Part shown: one piece after another, positions 34,329 to 44,128 of the stretch
How positions within the stretch are numbered: position 1 is the stretch's first letter
Layout of the letters: each line of letters begins with the position of its first letter
DNA from: Mobilibacterium timonense
GTDB taxonomy: Bacteria; Bacillota; Clostridia; Peptostreptococcales; Anaerovoracaceae
Assembly (NCBI RefSeq): GCF_900155555.1
Contig: NZ_FUHN01000006.1
Location: forward strand, 310,001-374,000
Length of the DNA stretch: 64,000 nt
Direction of reading: 5' to 3'
Notes under the pieces: generated by a model
What the model was told of the DNA's origin: nothing
What the model saw: the letters and a program-made list of their open reading frames with translations, nothing else
The model's database searches: none
Position numbers and translations under genes: made by a program

Positions 34329-35234
34329 ATGGAGATAAGAAACGTGAGGACGTTCATGATGGCCGCCGAGCTGCTGAACTTCACGAAGACGGGAGAGGCC
34401 CTTGGATATTCTCAGGCTTCGGTGACGGCGCAGATCAGGCAGCTGGAGAACGAGCTGGGGGTACGGCTCTTCGACCGGCTCAAAAACGGGGTGATCCTCA
34501 CCCACGAGGGCCGGCGATTCATACCCTATGCCACGTCTCTCCTGAACGCGGTCGAGGAGGCGGAGAACTTCGGTGCGGAGGATGTGGAGCCGGAGGGTAA
34601 CATCGTGATCGTCACCGGAACATCGATATCCGACAATCTATTGCCCGGGATAATCGGAGACGTGTGCCGGGACTGGCCGAAGCTGCGCTTCCAGGTCAGG
34701 GTCATGGACGACGCCGAGGCTTACAACGCCGACCTGGACGACGGCACGGCGGACTTCGCGGTATCCATCAAGGCCTCCACGGAGATGATCCGCCATCAGG
34801 TCTTTGGAGAATTTTCCTGCAAAACCGTTTTCATCTGCCGCAGTGATGATAAACTGGCGGGGAAGAAAAAAGTCCCCCTGGAGGAGATCGTAAAACAGCC
34901 CTTCATAACCACCGACAGAGACGAAAACTACGGCCACGACTTCGAGCGCATCCTCTCTTCCAAGGGACTGTATATCGATCCGATCGCCGAGTTCAGCTCC
35001 ACTACCGCGGTCATGAACATCATAGCTGAGCGGGGCGGCGTGACGTTCCTGCCGGAGTACGTGGTCCGGACAGGGGTGAACAACGGCACTTTTGCGGTCA
35101 TCGATGCCGAGGAGGACATCGGCCTGGATCTGCTGATAAGGTTCTACAGGAACAGCGCCCGCTGGGTCTCCCCGGCCATGAGGGCGTTCATCGACCACAT
35201 AAAGTCCATGGCAGACAACGACGTCCAACTGTAG
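34329..35234 (+). CDS. LysR-family transcriptional regulator
   Basis: The 301-residue protein starts MEIRNVRTFMMAAELLNFTK and has the HTH GEALGYSQASVTAQIRQLE, then LysR effector domain motifs (RFQVRVMDD, IIAERGGVTFLPEYVV). GGAGATACAT precedes the ATG. A TCAAT..ATTGA inverted repeat at about 34247-34267 lies between it and the divergent small membrane protein gene and is a candidate operator. Confidence 0.92.
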   Translation: MEIRNVRTFMMAAELLNFTKTGEALGYSQASVTAQIRQLENELGVRLFDRLKNGVILTHEGRRFIPYATSLLNAVEEAENFGAEDVEPEGNIVIVTGTSISDNLLPGIIGDVCRDWPKLRFQVRVMDDAEAYNADLDDGTADFAVSIKASTEMIRHQVFGEFSCKTVFICRSDDKLAGKKKVPLEEIVKQPFITTDRDENYGHDFERILSSKGLYIDPIAEFSSTTAVMNIIAERGGVTFLPEYVVRTGVNNGTFAVIDAEEDIGLDLLIRFYRNSARWVSPAMRAFIDHIKSMADNDVQL

Positions 35235-35445
35235 CCGGGCCGGCCGTACTGGTCGGGAGCGCCGCAGCACTGGACGGGCGAAAAAGTCTTTTTCATGAGC
35301 GAACAAGGGCGATACATCGCAGCCTGCGACTGGTCCGTCTCATCTGCACGCGATGGTTAGGCGCTAATGCGCAGCAGTACAGCGCGATAACACGATCTGC
35401 GCGATGATACAGCAAGAAAACGATACAGAAAAAAAGGAGAAGAGC

Positions 35446-35952
35446 ATGTCTGATACAGTTGCGAAGGCCGTCGAAAAGATGGTGGCCTTTTACGAGGAAG
35501 AAAGCACGATGGTGGTACACGATGTAAACCATTTCATGAAGGTCTGGGGGTTCGCCAGGACCATCGGGACCCTGGAAGGCCTGGATCCTGAGACCCAGGA
35601 GACCCTGGAGCTGGCCGCAGTAGCCCACGACATCGCCTGCCCGTTGTGCCGCAGAAAATACGGGGCGGCCGACGGCAGACACCAGGAGCTGGAAGGAGAG
35701 GGGCTGACCAGGGAGTTCTACCAGGGTTTCGGCCTGCCGGAGGAGCAGCTTGACAGGATCTGCTATATCGTGGCACATCACCACAGTTTTACTGGGGTCG
35801 ACGGCCTCGACTACCAGGTAATGCTGGAGGCCGACTTCCTGGTGAACGCCGACGAGTCCGACGTGAGCCGCGAGGGGATTTTGAGCTTTCGCGAAAAGGT
35901 CTTTCGGACCGCCACGGGGCTCCGGCTGCTGGATCAGATGTATGGATTGTGA
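35446..35952 (+). CDS. HD-domain phosphohydrolase
   Basis: The 168-residue protein has the HD metal-binding set: H and D in VVHDVNHFMKV, the HD pair in AAVAHDIACP, then VAHHHSFTG and a late Asp in MLEADFLVNADES. This matches YedJ/YfbR-like small HD hydrolases. AAAAGGAGAAGAGC precedes the ATG at 35446. Natural substrate unknown (nucleotide-type substrates are common in the superfamily). Confidence 0.82.
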   Translation: MSDTVAKAVEKMVAFYEEESTMVVHDVNHFMKVWGFARTIGTLEGLDPETQETLELAAVAHDIACPLCRRKYGAADGRHQELEGEGLTREFYQGFGLPEEQLDRICYIVAHHHSFTGVDGLDYQVMLEADFLVNADESDVSREGILSFREKVFRTATGLRLLDQMYGL

Positions 35953-36033
35953 CCTGGGTGCGGAGGCCTTCGGCGCGATCGATCCGCCGGAAGGCTGCGG
36001 CCGGGGACTAAGACGAGGGAAAGGCAGAATAAT

Positions 36034-36510
36034 ATGACAAAAATGAGCACCCTGTGCTACATCCGCCGGGGCGGCGACGTCCTGATGCTGCACAGAATAG
36101 TAAAGAAAAACGACATCAACCACGACAAGTGGATCGGGGTCGGCGGCCATTTCGAGCACGCGGAAAGCCCTGAGGACTGCGTGCTGCGGGAGGTCAGGGA
36201 GGAGACCGGATACACTCTCACCTCCTTCAGGTTCCGCGGCATCGTGACATTCGTGTACGGAGAGGACACGGTGGAGTACATGCACCTTTTCACCGCGGAT
36301 GGCTTTACCGGGGATCCGGTCGACTGTGACGAAGGCGTCCTCGAATGGATACCACGGGACCGGATACTGGATCTGGAACTCTGGGAGGGGGACAGGATCT
36401 TCCTGAAGCTTCTGGAGAAAGACATGGACTTCTTCTCACTGAAGCTGGTGTACAACACGGACGATGAGCTGGAAAAGGCTGTGCTGAACGGGCGGGAGCT
36501 CGATGCTTGA
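36034..36510 (+). CDS. NUDIX hydrolase (MutT/8-oxo-dGTP diphosphatase-like)
   Basis: The 158-residue protein carries a complete Nudix box: GGHFEHAESPEDCVLREVRE followed by ETGY, matching Gx5Ex7REUxEExGU. It starts MTKMSTLCYIRRGGDVLMLHR, as in MutT-like 8-oxo-dGTP diphosphatases. It follows the HD gene by 81 bp in the same direction; both may clean up nucleotides, though this is inference. AAAGGCAGAAT lies before the ATG. Confidence 0.88.
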   Translation: MTKMSTLCYIRRGGDVLMLHRIVKKNDINHDKWIGVGGHFEHAESPEDCVLREVREETGYTLTSFRFRGIVTFVYGEDTVEYMHLFTADGFTGDPVDCDEGVLEWIPRDRILDLELWEGDRIFLKLLEKDMDFFSLKLVYNTDDELEKAVLNGRELDA

Positions 36511-36736
36511 TGCTTGAGGCGTGAGGCCTGGGACGTAGGATCAGGAATGGGGAAGCGCCGGTTCTCAGAAAGAGCCTGGGAAAACAGCCGTTCGAGTGTC
36601 GTAAAGCTCACGGGGTGCCACATTTATTCACAACAGATATATCTTCGTGCTTGTGACCCGGTGATGAGATTACCATCGATCAGTCGAGATCATACAGACC
36701 AGCGCCTTCCAAAAGCCGCCGGCCTCCGCAAACCGC

Positions 36737-36780
36737 AAAAACGGCCCGCGGCCCCATTTCCGGAACCGCCAGCCGTTTTT
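36737..36780. terminator. Probable bidirectional terminator between NUDIX and Opu operons
   Basis: AAAAACGGC (36737-36745) pairs with GCCGTTTTT (36772-36780), with further GC-rich pairing inside. It lies in the 383-bp gap 36511-36893, which otherwise holds only GC-rich hairpin-prone sequence and two short copies of GATGCTTGA after the NUDIX gene. Confidence 0.6.
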
Positions 36781-36893
36781 CAATTGCCGATATCGAGCAC
36801 GGGCCGCGCGCCGCATTTCGCAGCGCCCGCGCGCCGCCCTTCGCATCATCTACGCACTGCTTTTTACAGCATTCGCGCGCCACGCGCCTCTTC

Positions 36894-38405
36894 CTATTTG
36901 CTTATCAGTCCTTTCTTGATCAGGAAGTTCCTCGCTACTGTGTCCACTGACTTTCCTTCCACGTCTACCTGATAAGTCATGTTCACCATGTCCTCGTTGC
37001 TGATCTGTCCGTTGAGCTCGCGCAGGACTTTTTTCAGCTCAGGGAAGCGCTTGAGCGTGTCGTTCCTAACGAAGAACGTCCCGTAGTAGTCAGGGAAGAA
37101 ATGCCTGTCATCTTCCAGTGTGACCAGGCCGGCCTTCTTGTTCAGGCCGTCCGTAGCGTAGACCTCGGTGACCTGGAAGCTGCCGTTCTCTATGGCGTTG
37201 TACTTCAGGCTGGTATCGACGGATACGGTGTTCTTGAAGTTGAGACCGTAGAACTTGACGAATGGTTCGTACTTCATGCTTCCCTCGCGGCTGAAGAACT
37301 CGGACTCCGCGCCGAAGGTCAGCTGAGGAGCCACCCGCTGAAGGTCGCTGACCTTTTTCAAATTGTATTTATCAGCCACTTCCTTCGTGACAGCGATTGC
37401 ATAGGTGTTGTCGAAGCCAAGCTTTCCGATGAGCTGGGAGTCATAGTGCTTTCTGGAATAATCGTCCACGTATTTCCACATGGTGGTGCCCGAAGGGACA
37501 TCCGAAGTGTCCTGGTGCATGAACGTGGTGAGGATCGTGCCGTCGTAGCTGATCATCATGTCGCAGGACGGGTCGTTGCCCACCATGCACTTGAAGTTGT
37601 TGACCTGAGTCATCTGGTCCTTGATGGTGACGGTGTAGTCAGTCTGGTCTTCGACCAGATATTTCACCATCCGGTGCATTATCTGGGTCTCGCTGTAGTT
37701 GCCGTCGTAGAGGACAATCTCGTTGGTGCCGGAATTGCCCTTCATGCCGATAGGGATCATTATCAGCACGGCTATGCCGAGCACCACCGCGGCGGTGACC
37801 ATCTGCCTCGTATTGCCGTGGGATTTTTTCACGTGCTTTTCATAGAGACCCATGGAAAGGTCCAGGATCACGGCGATGATCATCAGCGATGCGGTCCCCT
37901 TCATGAGGGTGCCCATGTCCTTGTTGCGGATGGCCTGGTTCAGTATGCCTCCGATGCCGCCGCCTCCAACGTATGCGGCGAAGACCGCGGTGCCGATGGC
38001 GTTGACGATGGCGATGCGGATGCCTGTGAACATCGTCGGGAAGGCGAGAGGGAGTTCTACCCTGAAAAGCCTTCCGGAGCGGCTCATCCCCATGCCCCGT
38101 GCCGCGTCCTTCACTCCGTCATCTACCTGCTGCAGGCCGATGCAGGTGTTCTGCACGATAGGGAGCAGGGAGTAAAGGGTTATTCCGATTATCACCGTGG
38201 TTTTTCCTGCACCGGCGAAGACCATTATGATGCCGAGCAGCGCGAGAGCCGGGATAGTCTGAAGGACGTCAACTGCCTTGAGGATCACCTTTCCGGGACC
38301 CGGGCGCTGATAGGATATGATCCCCAGTGGTATCCCTATCAGAATAGAAAAGAAGCCGGCTACCAGCACCATGAAAAGATGCTCGAGAATGATCTGTGCA
38401 CTCAT
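36894..38405 (-). CDS. Opu-type ABC transporter: permease fused to glycine-betaine/choline-binding protein
   Basis: The 503-residue protein combines an N-terminal BPD permease domain (about residues 1-200; EAA-like loop AARGMGMSRSGRLFRVELPL, then GGGGIGGILNQAIRNKDM) with a C-terminal substrate-binding domain anchored by a membrane segment (about 210-235). The binding domain (from ~240) has IVLYDGNYSETQIMHRMVKY and GFDNTYAIAVTKEVADKY, typical of OpuAC/OpuBC-type solute receptors facing outwards. Such fusions occur in quaternary-amine importers of Bacillota. It overlaps the preceding permease gene by 4 bp and is the last gene of the operon. Confidence 0.9.
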   Translation of the reverse strand: MSAQIILEHLFMVLVAGFFSILIGIPLGIISYQRPGPGKVILKAVDVLQTIPALALLGIIMVFAGAGKTTVIIGITLYSLLPIVQNTCIGLQQVDDGVKDAARGMGMSRSGRLFRVELPLAFPTMFTGIRIAIVNAIGTAVFAAYVGGGGIGGILNQAIRNKDMGTLMKGTASLMIIAVILDLSMGLYEKHVKKSHGNTRQMVTAAVVLGIAVLIMIPIGMKGNSGTNEIVLYDGNYSETQIMHRMVKYLVEDQTDYTVTIKDQMTQVNNFKCMVGNDPSCDMMISYDGTILTTFMHQDTSDVPSGTTMWKYVDDYSRKHYDSQLIGKLGFDNTYAIAVTKEVADKYNLKKVSDLQRVAPQLTFGAESEFFSREGSMKYEPFVKFYGLNFKNTVSVDTSLKYNAIENGSFQVTEVYATDGLNKKAGLVTLEDDRHFFPDYYGTFFVRNDTLKRFPELKKVLRELNGQISNEDMVNMTYQVDVEGKSVDTVARNFLIKKGLISK

Positions 38406-39043
38406 GACCTGCCTCCTTTCTTAAGCCCCTTAGGGGTGACTTTTTTCTGGAGAAGATCGATGATGCTGGTGAGCACAACGGCGAGTATTGCTGCCGGGAT
38501 GGCTCCGATCAGTATCAGCAGGTTGTTGTTGGTGTACGTGCCCTGGTATATGAAATCACCGAGGCCGCCGAGGCCGATCATAGCAGCAAGCACCGCCCAG
38601 GATACCGTATATACTGTGGCCATGCGGAGGCCGGCGATGATGGTAGGCATCGCAAGGGGAAGCTCCACCTGGAAAAGCCGCTGGGTCGATGTCATGCCGC
38701 AGCCGTTGGCGGTGTCGATGTACTTCGGATCGATCTCCAGTATCCCGGTATATGTGTTTTTCATGACCGGGAACATCGCGTAGACCGACAGCGCTATTAT
38801 CACGGTGGCGGGCTTCATCCCTATCCAGATGAAGAGCACGCCGATGAACACCAGGCCTGGAATGGTCTGGAAAATAGAAACTATGGGGAGCACCACGGTG
38901 GACCAGCTCGGTTTCCGTGACAGCAGGATCCCAACTATCAGCCCGATGGCGAAGCCGATGGCAACAGAAACCAATACATACACCGTATGGATCCCCAGAG
39001 CCTTCAGCAACGCAAGTCCATATGTGTTTATCAGTTCTCTCAT
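38402..39043 (-). CDS. Opu-type ABC transporter permease
   Basis: The 213-residue membrane protein has about five segments and the EAA-like loop DTANGCGMTSTQRLFQVELP, then GLGGLGDFIYQG, matching OpuCB/OpuBB permeases. With the fused permease downstream it should form the membrane channel. Start and stop overlap its neighbours by 4 bp each, showing translational coupling. Confidence 0.92.
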   Translation of the reverse strand: MRELINTYGLALLKALGIHTVYVLVSVAIGFAIGLIVGILLSRKPSWSTVVLPIVSIFQTIPGLVFIGVLFIWIGMKPATVIIALSVYAMFPVMKNTYTGILEIDPKYIDTANGCGMTSTQRLFQVELPLAMPTIIAGLRMATVYTVSWAVLAAMIGLGGLGDFIYQGTYTNNNLLILIGAIPAAILAVVLTSIIDLLQKKVTPKGLKKGGRS

Positions 39044-40155
39044 TGCTCATCACCCCACAGATTTTCAGCCACACTGCGGGCGACACTGGTCTTGGTGACG
39101 ATGCCGGCTATTCTGTCTCTGTCATCCAGGACTACCACGTAGCCCGCGCCGGAGTCTATCAGGTAGTCGAAACTCTCTTTTGCCTCGTCACCGACTCTGG
39201 CCGTCCGCTGCGTATCCCGCACGATAGGCTCGATGGTCTTAAGGGTCCTGCCGTATTTACGCAGATCTCCGATGGAGACGATGCCCATGTATTTCCCGTT
39301 ACGGCTCTCTTCCACAAGCAGTGTGTCTACACTGTAGCGGGCCATCATCTCGGCACACTCGTGGACGCCGCGGTTCTTTGTGATCTTCCGGACATTGCGG
39401 AGCATGTAGTCCTCCACCTTGGTAGGAGCGGCCTGGTCGTGGACGTGCTTGCCAAGGAAAGACCTCACCAGGTCGGTGGCAGGATGGTCAAGCATCTCCT
39501 CAGGAGATGCGATCTGGATCACCTTGCCGTCTACCATGAAAATGATGATGTCCGCCAGCTTCAGGGCTTCGTCCATGTCGTGGGTGACGAAGACGATGGT
39601 CTTGTTGAGCTTCTGCTGCAGGCTCTTGAACTCCTCCTGCAGAGATGCCCGTGTCATAGGGTCAAGGGCGGAAAAAGGCTCGTCCATCAGTATTATCTCC
39701 GGAGATGCGGCCAGTGCCCGGAGCACGCCGATACGCTGCTGCTGTCCGCCGGACATCTCCGAAGGATACTTGTCTCTGTACTCCTCCATGTGGACCATGG
39801 CCAGCATGTCGTCCACGATCTTCTCACAGCGGGCCTTGTCGTATTTCAGGAGCCTTGGCACTACACTGATGTTCTCGGCCACGGTCATGTTAGGAAAAAG
39901 GCCTATCTGCTGTATCACGTAGCCTATGGAGCGGCGCAGCTCCACCTTGTCTCTGTCCATGATGTTTACTCCGTCGATCCGGACGGAACCCTCATCTATG
40001 TCGTTCAGCCGGTTAATGGTACGGAGCGTGGTGGTCTTTCCGCAGCCGGAAGGGCCGATCAGTGTCACGAACTTTCCGTCAGGAATTGTGAAGTTCAGAT
40101 CCTTCAGGACCTGCTTCTTGCCGTAGTATTTGGAAACATGGTCGAATTCAATCAT
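39040..40155 (-). CDS. Opu-type ABC transporter ATP-binding protein with CBS domains
   Basis: The ~371-residue ATPase energises uptake of glycine betaine, carnitine or choline. Walker A is GPSGCGKTT, the signature MSGGQQQR and Walker B ILMDEPFSALD. Two CBS domains follow (about residues 250-371; MARYSVDTLLVEESRNGKYM, YLIDSGAGYVVVLDDRDRIA). In OpuA-type transporters CBS domains sense ionic strength or cyclic-di-AMP and gate transport, so this operon is likely osmoregulated. The ATG at 40155 is chosen because AAAGGAG lies 9 bp upstream. Confidence 0.93.
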   Translation of the reverse strand: MIEFDHVSKYYGKKQVLKDLNFTIPDGKFVTLIGPSGCGKTTTLRTINRLNDIDEGSVRIDGVNIMDRDKVELRRSIGYVIQQIGLFPNMTVAENISVVPRLLKYDKARCEKIVDDMLAMVHMEEYRDKYPSEMSGGQQQRIGVLRALAASPEIILMDEPFSALDPMTRASLQEEFKSLQQKLNKTIVFVTHDMDEALKLADIIIFMVDGKVIQIASPEEMLDHPATDLVRSFLGKHVHDQAAPTKVEDYMLRNVRKITKNRGVHECAEMMARYSVDTLLVEESRNGKYMGIVSIGDLRKYGRTLKTIEPIVRDTQRTARVGDEAKESFDYLIDSGAGYVVVLDDRDRIAGIVTKTSVARSVAENLWGDEQ

Positions 40156-40777
40156 TTTCATCAACTCCTTTCACTAAGAGCCATTTATCGCGGGGGTGTT
40201 TTTTCAGGCGAAAAAAGATCTGGTGATGAAGCCATAAATGGCTGCGAGTCAATTAACGTCAATAATATTGCTATAATGCGGAATTGTAGCAGAATATTCG
40301 AAAAATGTCCATCGGTCATTTTTATGCATGACAATATCACTATCTTGTGTTCACGATATAACAAAAAATAAGATTATTTATATCGGGCGACAAAGAATTG
40401 CCTGCTGAAAAAATAAAAAATATGTGAATTTTATGTGAAGAGAACGCACCGCAGTCAAGCACCAGAATATGCAAAATAACGCATAATAATGCAAAAAATC
40501 AAGTATTGACCACGGTACAATATCGGCCGCACGATAAGTGCCAACTTCAATAAAAACCAATATTGTCAGATTAAGTGACCTTTGGTCATGATTTTCAAGT
40601 GGGATAAAAAAATCACAGTAAATTGTGAATATAATGCAAAGGAAACGGTTTACAAATGTGAAGGAAAAGTGTTAGAATCACCACAATGAAAAGTGACTGA
40701 GGATGCATCCGGCACTTTTGATTCATTATTTCGAGTACGTTACGATCTAATGTTAGGTTCTTATGTGGAGGTGTACA
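40156..40777. promoter_or_regulatory. Divergent intergenic region of the Opu operon and the peptide symporter
   Basis: No gene is present. On the plus strand TTTACA (40649-40654) and TAGAAT (40673-40678), 18 bp apart, make a promoter for the symporter, leaving a ~95-nt leader. On the Opu side an inverted repeat AGCCATTTAT (40179-40188) / ATAAATGGCT (40234-40243) could form a hairpin in the Opu leader RNA. The middle is AT-rich. Confidence 0.6.
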
Positions 40778-42166
40778 ATGCCTGAAACTCAGACACAGGA
40801 AAGCAAGAGGAGGTATCCGTTCGCATTCTGGATATGCGGATGCACGGAGATCTTCGAGAGAATGTCTTTCTATCTCGGCAGGTCGCTGATCCTCGTGTTC
40901 GTTGCAGCAACAGTTGCAACCGGAGGACTGGGACTTTCCGACATTACCGCAGCGAAGATGCAGTCCAACCTGACCGCATTTTCATATCTGTTCGCTCTCT
41001 TGGGCGGATTTATCGTCGACCGCTGGATCCCGCCTCGGGTATCCACTCCTATCGGCATGCTGATCATCGCAGCCGGATATTTCTGCGGATCTATCGCTAC
41101 TTCTGCCGGTATGGTCTACGTCATGATCTTCTGTGTTGCCTTCGGACTCGGCCTGTTCAAGACCGGACCAATGGTAGGAAGGATCGTAAAGACGGAAGAT
41201 CTTAAGTCTGCTTACTCCATCCGTTACTCCCTGGTAAACATCGGTGCTCTGGTAGGACCGCTCCTGGTAGGCGTCCTGTACATGAACACGTTTGCTCATA
41301 ATGGTGTCCTGGGATTCCGTCCATGCTTCAGACTGGCATCTATCGTTATCCTCGCCGGATGCGTATGGTTCACAGTTGGAATGCACCTGAAGGGCGGCGA
41401 GGCAGGAAAGAAGCCGTTCAAGGCAGAGAAGACCGAGGAGGAGCTCGCTCGTGAGGCAGCTCAGAAGGCAGCCAACAAGGAAGTAAAGCTGACCCTCAAC
41501 TCCAACGAGAAGAAGCGTATCGCTGCCATCATACTCGTTTCTGCGTTCCAGATCGTATTCTGGCTGTTCTGGTACCTGGCTTACCTGCCGGCATATTACC
41601 ACTGGGGAACAGCAATGAACTGGAAGATGGGTTCATTCACCATCCCGCAGACGTGGTTCGATGCTTGCAACGCTCTGTTCTGCATCATTTCCGGACCTAT
41701 CACTGCTGCCCTCTGGCATAAGCTTGAGTCTCGTCCACAGGGCGACATGAGCATCTACAAGAAGCTGGGGATCGGCATCGCATTCCTGGGATGCGGATAC
41801 ATCTACTTCGCTATCATCGACGCTGTTCGTGGCAACTCAACTCCGAGCTGCCTGTGGCTCATCATTTTCCTGGTATTCCTCACTCTGGGCGAGATGTTCT
41901 TCTCCCCTCTGGGAAATGCCTTCATCGCCGAGTACTCACCGAGCCGTGTAATGGGCGTTATGCAGGCCGTATGGAGCCTTGGACTCTTCTTCGCCGCAAA
42001 GCTGTATGCTAACGTATACGCATTCGCTTTCGGCGGAAAGTTCTCCTTCGTACACGCTTGCATCGGCGTAGCCATCGTTGCATTTGCCTGCACAATCGTG
42101 CTGTTCATCATGGACAAGCCGCTGCGTTCGCTTGTTGAAAATAAGGACGAGAATGTTGAGGCTTAG
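40778..42166 (+). CDS. POT/PTR2-family proton-coupled peptide symporter
   Basis: The 462-residue membrane protein imports di- and tripeptides with protons. The family E1xxE2R motif on helix 1 is visible as EIFERMSFYLGR; later hallmarks are FALLGGFIVDRW, GLGLFKTGPMVG and FSPLGNAFIAEYSPSRVMG. About 12 membrane segments are seen. GGAGGTGTACA precedes the ATG at 40778. The aminopeptidase P gene directly downstream could process imported proline-containing peptides. Confidence 0.88.
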   Translation: MPETQTQESKRRYPFAFWICGCTEIFERMSFYLGRSLILVFVAATVATGGLGLSDITAAKMQSNLTAFSYLFALLGGFIVDRWIPPRVSTPIGMLIIAAGYFCGSIATSAGMVYVMIFCVAFGLGLFKTGPMVGRIVKTEDLKSAYSIRYSLVNIGALVGPLLVGVLYMNTFAHNGVLGFRPCFRLASIVILAGCVWFTVGMHLKGGEAGKKPFKAEKTEEELAREAAQKAANKEVKLTLNSNEKKRIAAIILVSAFQIVFWLFWYLAYLPAYYHWGTAMNWKMGSFTIPQTWFDACNALFCIISGPITAALWHKLESRPQGDMSIYKKLGIGIAFLGCGYIYFAIIDAVRGNSTPSCLWLIIFLVFLTLGEMFFSPLGNAFIAEYSPSRVMGVMQAVWSLGLFFAAKLYANVYAFAFGGKFSFVHACIGVAIVAFACTIVLFIMDKPLRSLVENKDENVEA

Positions 42167-42197
42167 TGCCGGCATCGGTCTGATTAAATGATTAACA

Positions 42198-42227
42198 CCG
42201 CTCTGCCGTGAGGCAGGGCGGTTCTGT
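42198..42227 (+). terminator. Intercistronic hairpin between peptide symporter and aminopeptidase
   Basis: CCGCTCTGCC (42198-42207) pairs with GGCAGGGCGG (42212-42221) around GTGA; the following TTCTGTT is a weak T-run. It may act as a partial terminator or an mRNA-stabilising stem, lowering or uncoupling expression of the downstream gene, whose ribosome binding site lies just after it. Confidence 0.6.
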
Positions 42228-42245
42228 TGAAAGGAGATGTTTTTC

Positions 42246-44036
42246 ATGAGCACTATTCCAGAAAGACTTGCTGATCTGAGAAAGAAGATGGCGGAGAATG
42301 GCGTCGATTATTACATCGTTCCAACTGCCGACTTCCATCAGGACGAGTACGTAGGCGAGCACTTCAAGGCCCGCGTGTTTATCACAGGATTCACAGGTTC
42401 CGCAGGAACGGCCATGATCTCAATGGACGATGCCCGGCTGTGGACAGATGGCAGGTATTTCATCCAGGCTGGAAAGCAGCTGGAGGGTACCACCGTGCAG
42501 CTGATGAAGATGTACGAGCCTGGTTATCCGAGCCTGAGCGAGTTCCTGGAGGAAAAGCTCCAGGCAGGCCAGACCATCGGATTCGACGGCAGAGTCGTTT
42601 CCATGGACGAGGGCACGGAGTATGCCGCGGTCGCAGAGAAAAAGCACTGCAACATCAAGTATGATGTCGATCTGATCGACGAGATCTGGAACGATCGTCC
42701 TCCGATGTCTGACAAGCCGGCATGGGAGCTTCCTGTTAAGTATGCAGGAAAGACGGCCGCAGACAAGATCGCGGACATCCGCGGAAAGATGGCAGAGGCC
42801 GGAGCAGATGTTCATGTGGAGACCACTCCGGACGACATCTGCTGGACCCTGAACATCCGCGGCGACGACATCGATTATTTTCCACTGCTCCTGTCCTACG
42901 CCATCATCACTCCTGAGGATTACCACCTCTACGTCGACGACGCGAAGCTGAGCGACGAGATCAAGGGCCACCTGGCTGAGCTGGGCGTGACCCTCCATCC
43001 GTACAACGATGTCTACGAGGACGTAAAGAGCATCTCGGCTGACCACATCGTGATGCTGGATCCTCACAAGGTGAACTACGCCCTCTACAGCAACATCCCT
43101 GCAGAGGTCGCCAAGGTCAACTGCATGAGCCCTGAGGAGTGCTTCAAGACGGTGAAGAACCCTGTGGAGATCGAGAACATCAAGAAGGCTGAGCTGAAGG
43201 ACAGCGTGGCCCACATCCGCTTCATGAAGTGGCTGAAGGAGAACGTGGGAAAGATCAAGATCACCGAGATCAGCGCTTCCGACAAGCTGGACGAGTTCCG
43301 CAAGGAGATGGGCAACTACATCAAGCCGAGCTTTGAGCCTATTTCTTCTTATGCAGAGCACGCCGCTATAGTTCACTACGCTCCGACACCTGAGACGGAC
43401 GTCGAGCTGAAACCGGAGGGCATGCTGCTCACAGATACAGGAGCAGGTTTCTGGGAGGGTTCAACAGACATCACCAGGACATACGTTCTGGGCCCGATCA
43501 CCCAGCAGATGAAGGACGACTTCACTCTGGTCGCCATCAGCAATCTGTCCCTTGGCAACGCCGTGTTCACATACGGAGTCACAGGTGTGGCCGTTGACAA
43601 CCTGGCCAGGAACCCGTTCTGGAAGCGCCGCATGAACTTCAACCACGGCACGGGACACGGCGTCGGATACCTGCTGAACATCCACGAGAGCCCTGCAAGC
43701 TTCCGCTCCAGGTTCATCGAGGGAGACACCGCGATCATGGAGGAGGGTATGGTCATAACTGACGAGCCTGGCTTCTACCGTGAAGGCTCCCATGGCATCC
43801 GCCTGGAGAACGAGCTGCTGGTCTGCAAGGACGAGACCAACGAGTTCGGGCAGTTCATGCACCTCGAGCCGATAACATGGATCCCGTTCGACCTGGATGC
43901 CATCAACCCGGACCTCATGTCCGTAGAAGAAAAGCAGATGCTGAACGACTACCACAAGCTGGTATACGATGTGACTTCGCCATACCTCAACGACGAGGAA
44001 AAAGAGTGGCTGAAGAAGTACACCAGAGCTATCTAG
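42246..44036 (+). CDS. pepP: Xaa-Pro aminopeptidase (M24B, aminopeptidase P)
   Basis: The 596-residue metalloenzyme removes N-terminal residues preceding proline. It has the long form with two creatinase-N domains (residues 1-310) and the pita-bread catalytic domain. The dimetal ligands are in LLTDTGAGF (D), GSTDITRTY (D), NHGTGHGVG (H), VITDEPGFY (E) and IRLENELL (E). AAAGGAG lies 11 bp before the ATG at 42246. A long C-terminal extension (LEPITWIPFDLDAINPDLMS) is typical of the eukaryote-like PepP2 group. Confidence 0.93.
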   Translation: MSTIPERLADLRKKMAENGVDYYIVPTADFHQDEYVGEHFKARVFITGFTGSAGTAMISMDDARLWTDGRYFIQAGKQLEGTTVQLMKMYEPGYPSLSEFLEEKLQAGQTIGFDGRVVSMDEGTEYAAVAEKKHCNIKYDVDLIDEIWNDRPPMSDKPAWELPVKYAGKTAADKIADIRGKMAEAGADVHVETTPDDICWTLNIRGDDIDYFPLLLSYAIITPEDYHLYVDDAKLSDEIKGHLAELGVTLHPYNDVYEDVKSISADHIVMLDPHKVNYALYSNIPAEVAKVNCMSPEECFKTVKNPVEIENIKKAELKDSVAHIRFMKWLKENVGKIKITEISASDKLDEFRKEMGNYIKPSFEPISSYAEHAAIVHYAPTPETDVELKPEGMLLTDTGAGFWEGSTDITRTYVLGPITQQMKDDFTLVAISNLSLGNAVFTYGVTGVAVDNLARNPFWKRRMNFNHGTGHGVGYLLNIHESPASFRSRFIEGDTAIMEEGMVITDEPGFYREGSHGIRLENELLVCKDETNEFGQFMHLEPITWIPFDLDAINPDLMSVEEKQMLNDYHKLVYDVTSPYLNDEEKEWLKKYTRAI

Positions 44037-44128
44037 CAGCTTAAGCTATCCGGACGCGCTGGCCTTCAGCTCATTCAGCCGCGCTGGAAGGACCGGCTGA
44101 TCAGGCCGGACGGCGGTCGAAAAAAAAC

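Noticed and set aside
37101-38783. 560-codon open frame opposite the Opu permease genes
   Set aside because: It runs antisense across two well-supported coupled genes; the His/Asp-rich peptide is typical of a shadow frame.
38917-40371. 484-codon open frame opposite the Opu ATPase gene
   Set aside because: Antisense to a complete ABC ATPase with all motifs; no start signal or homology.
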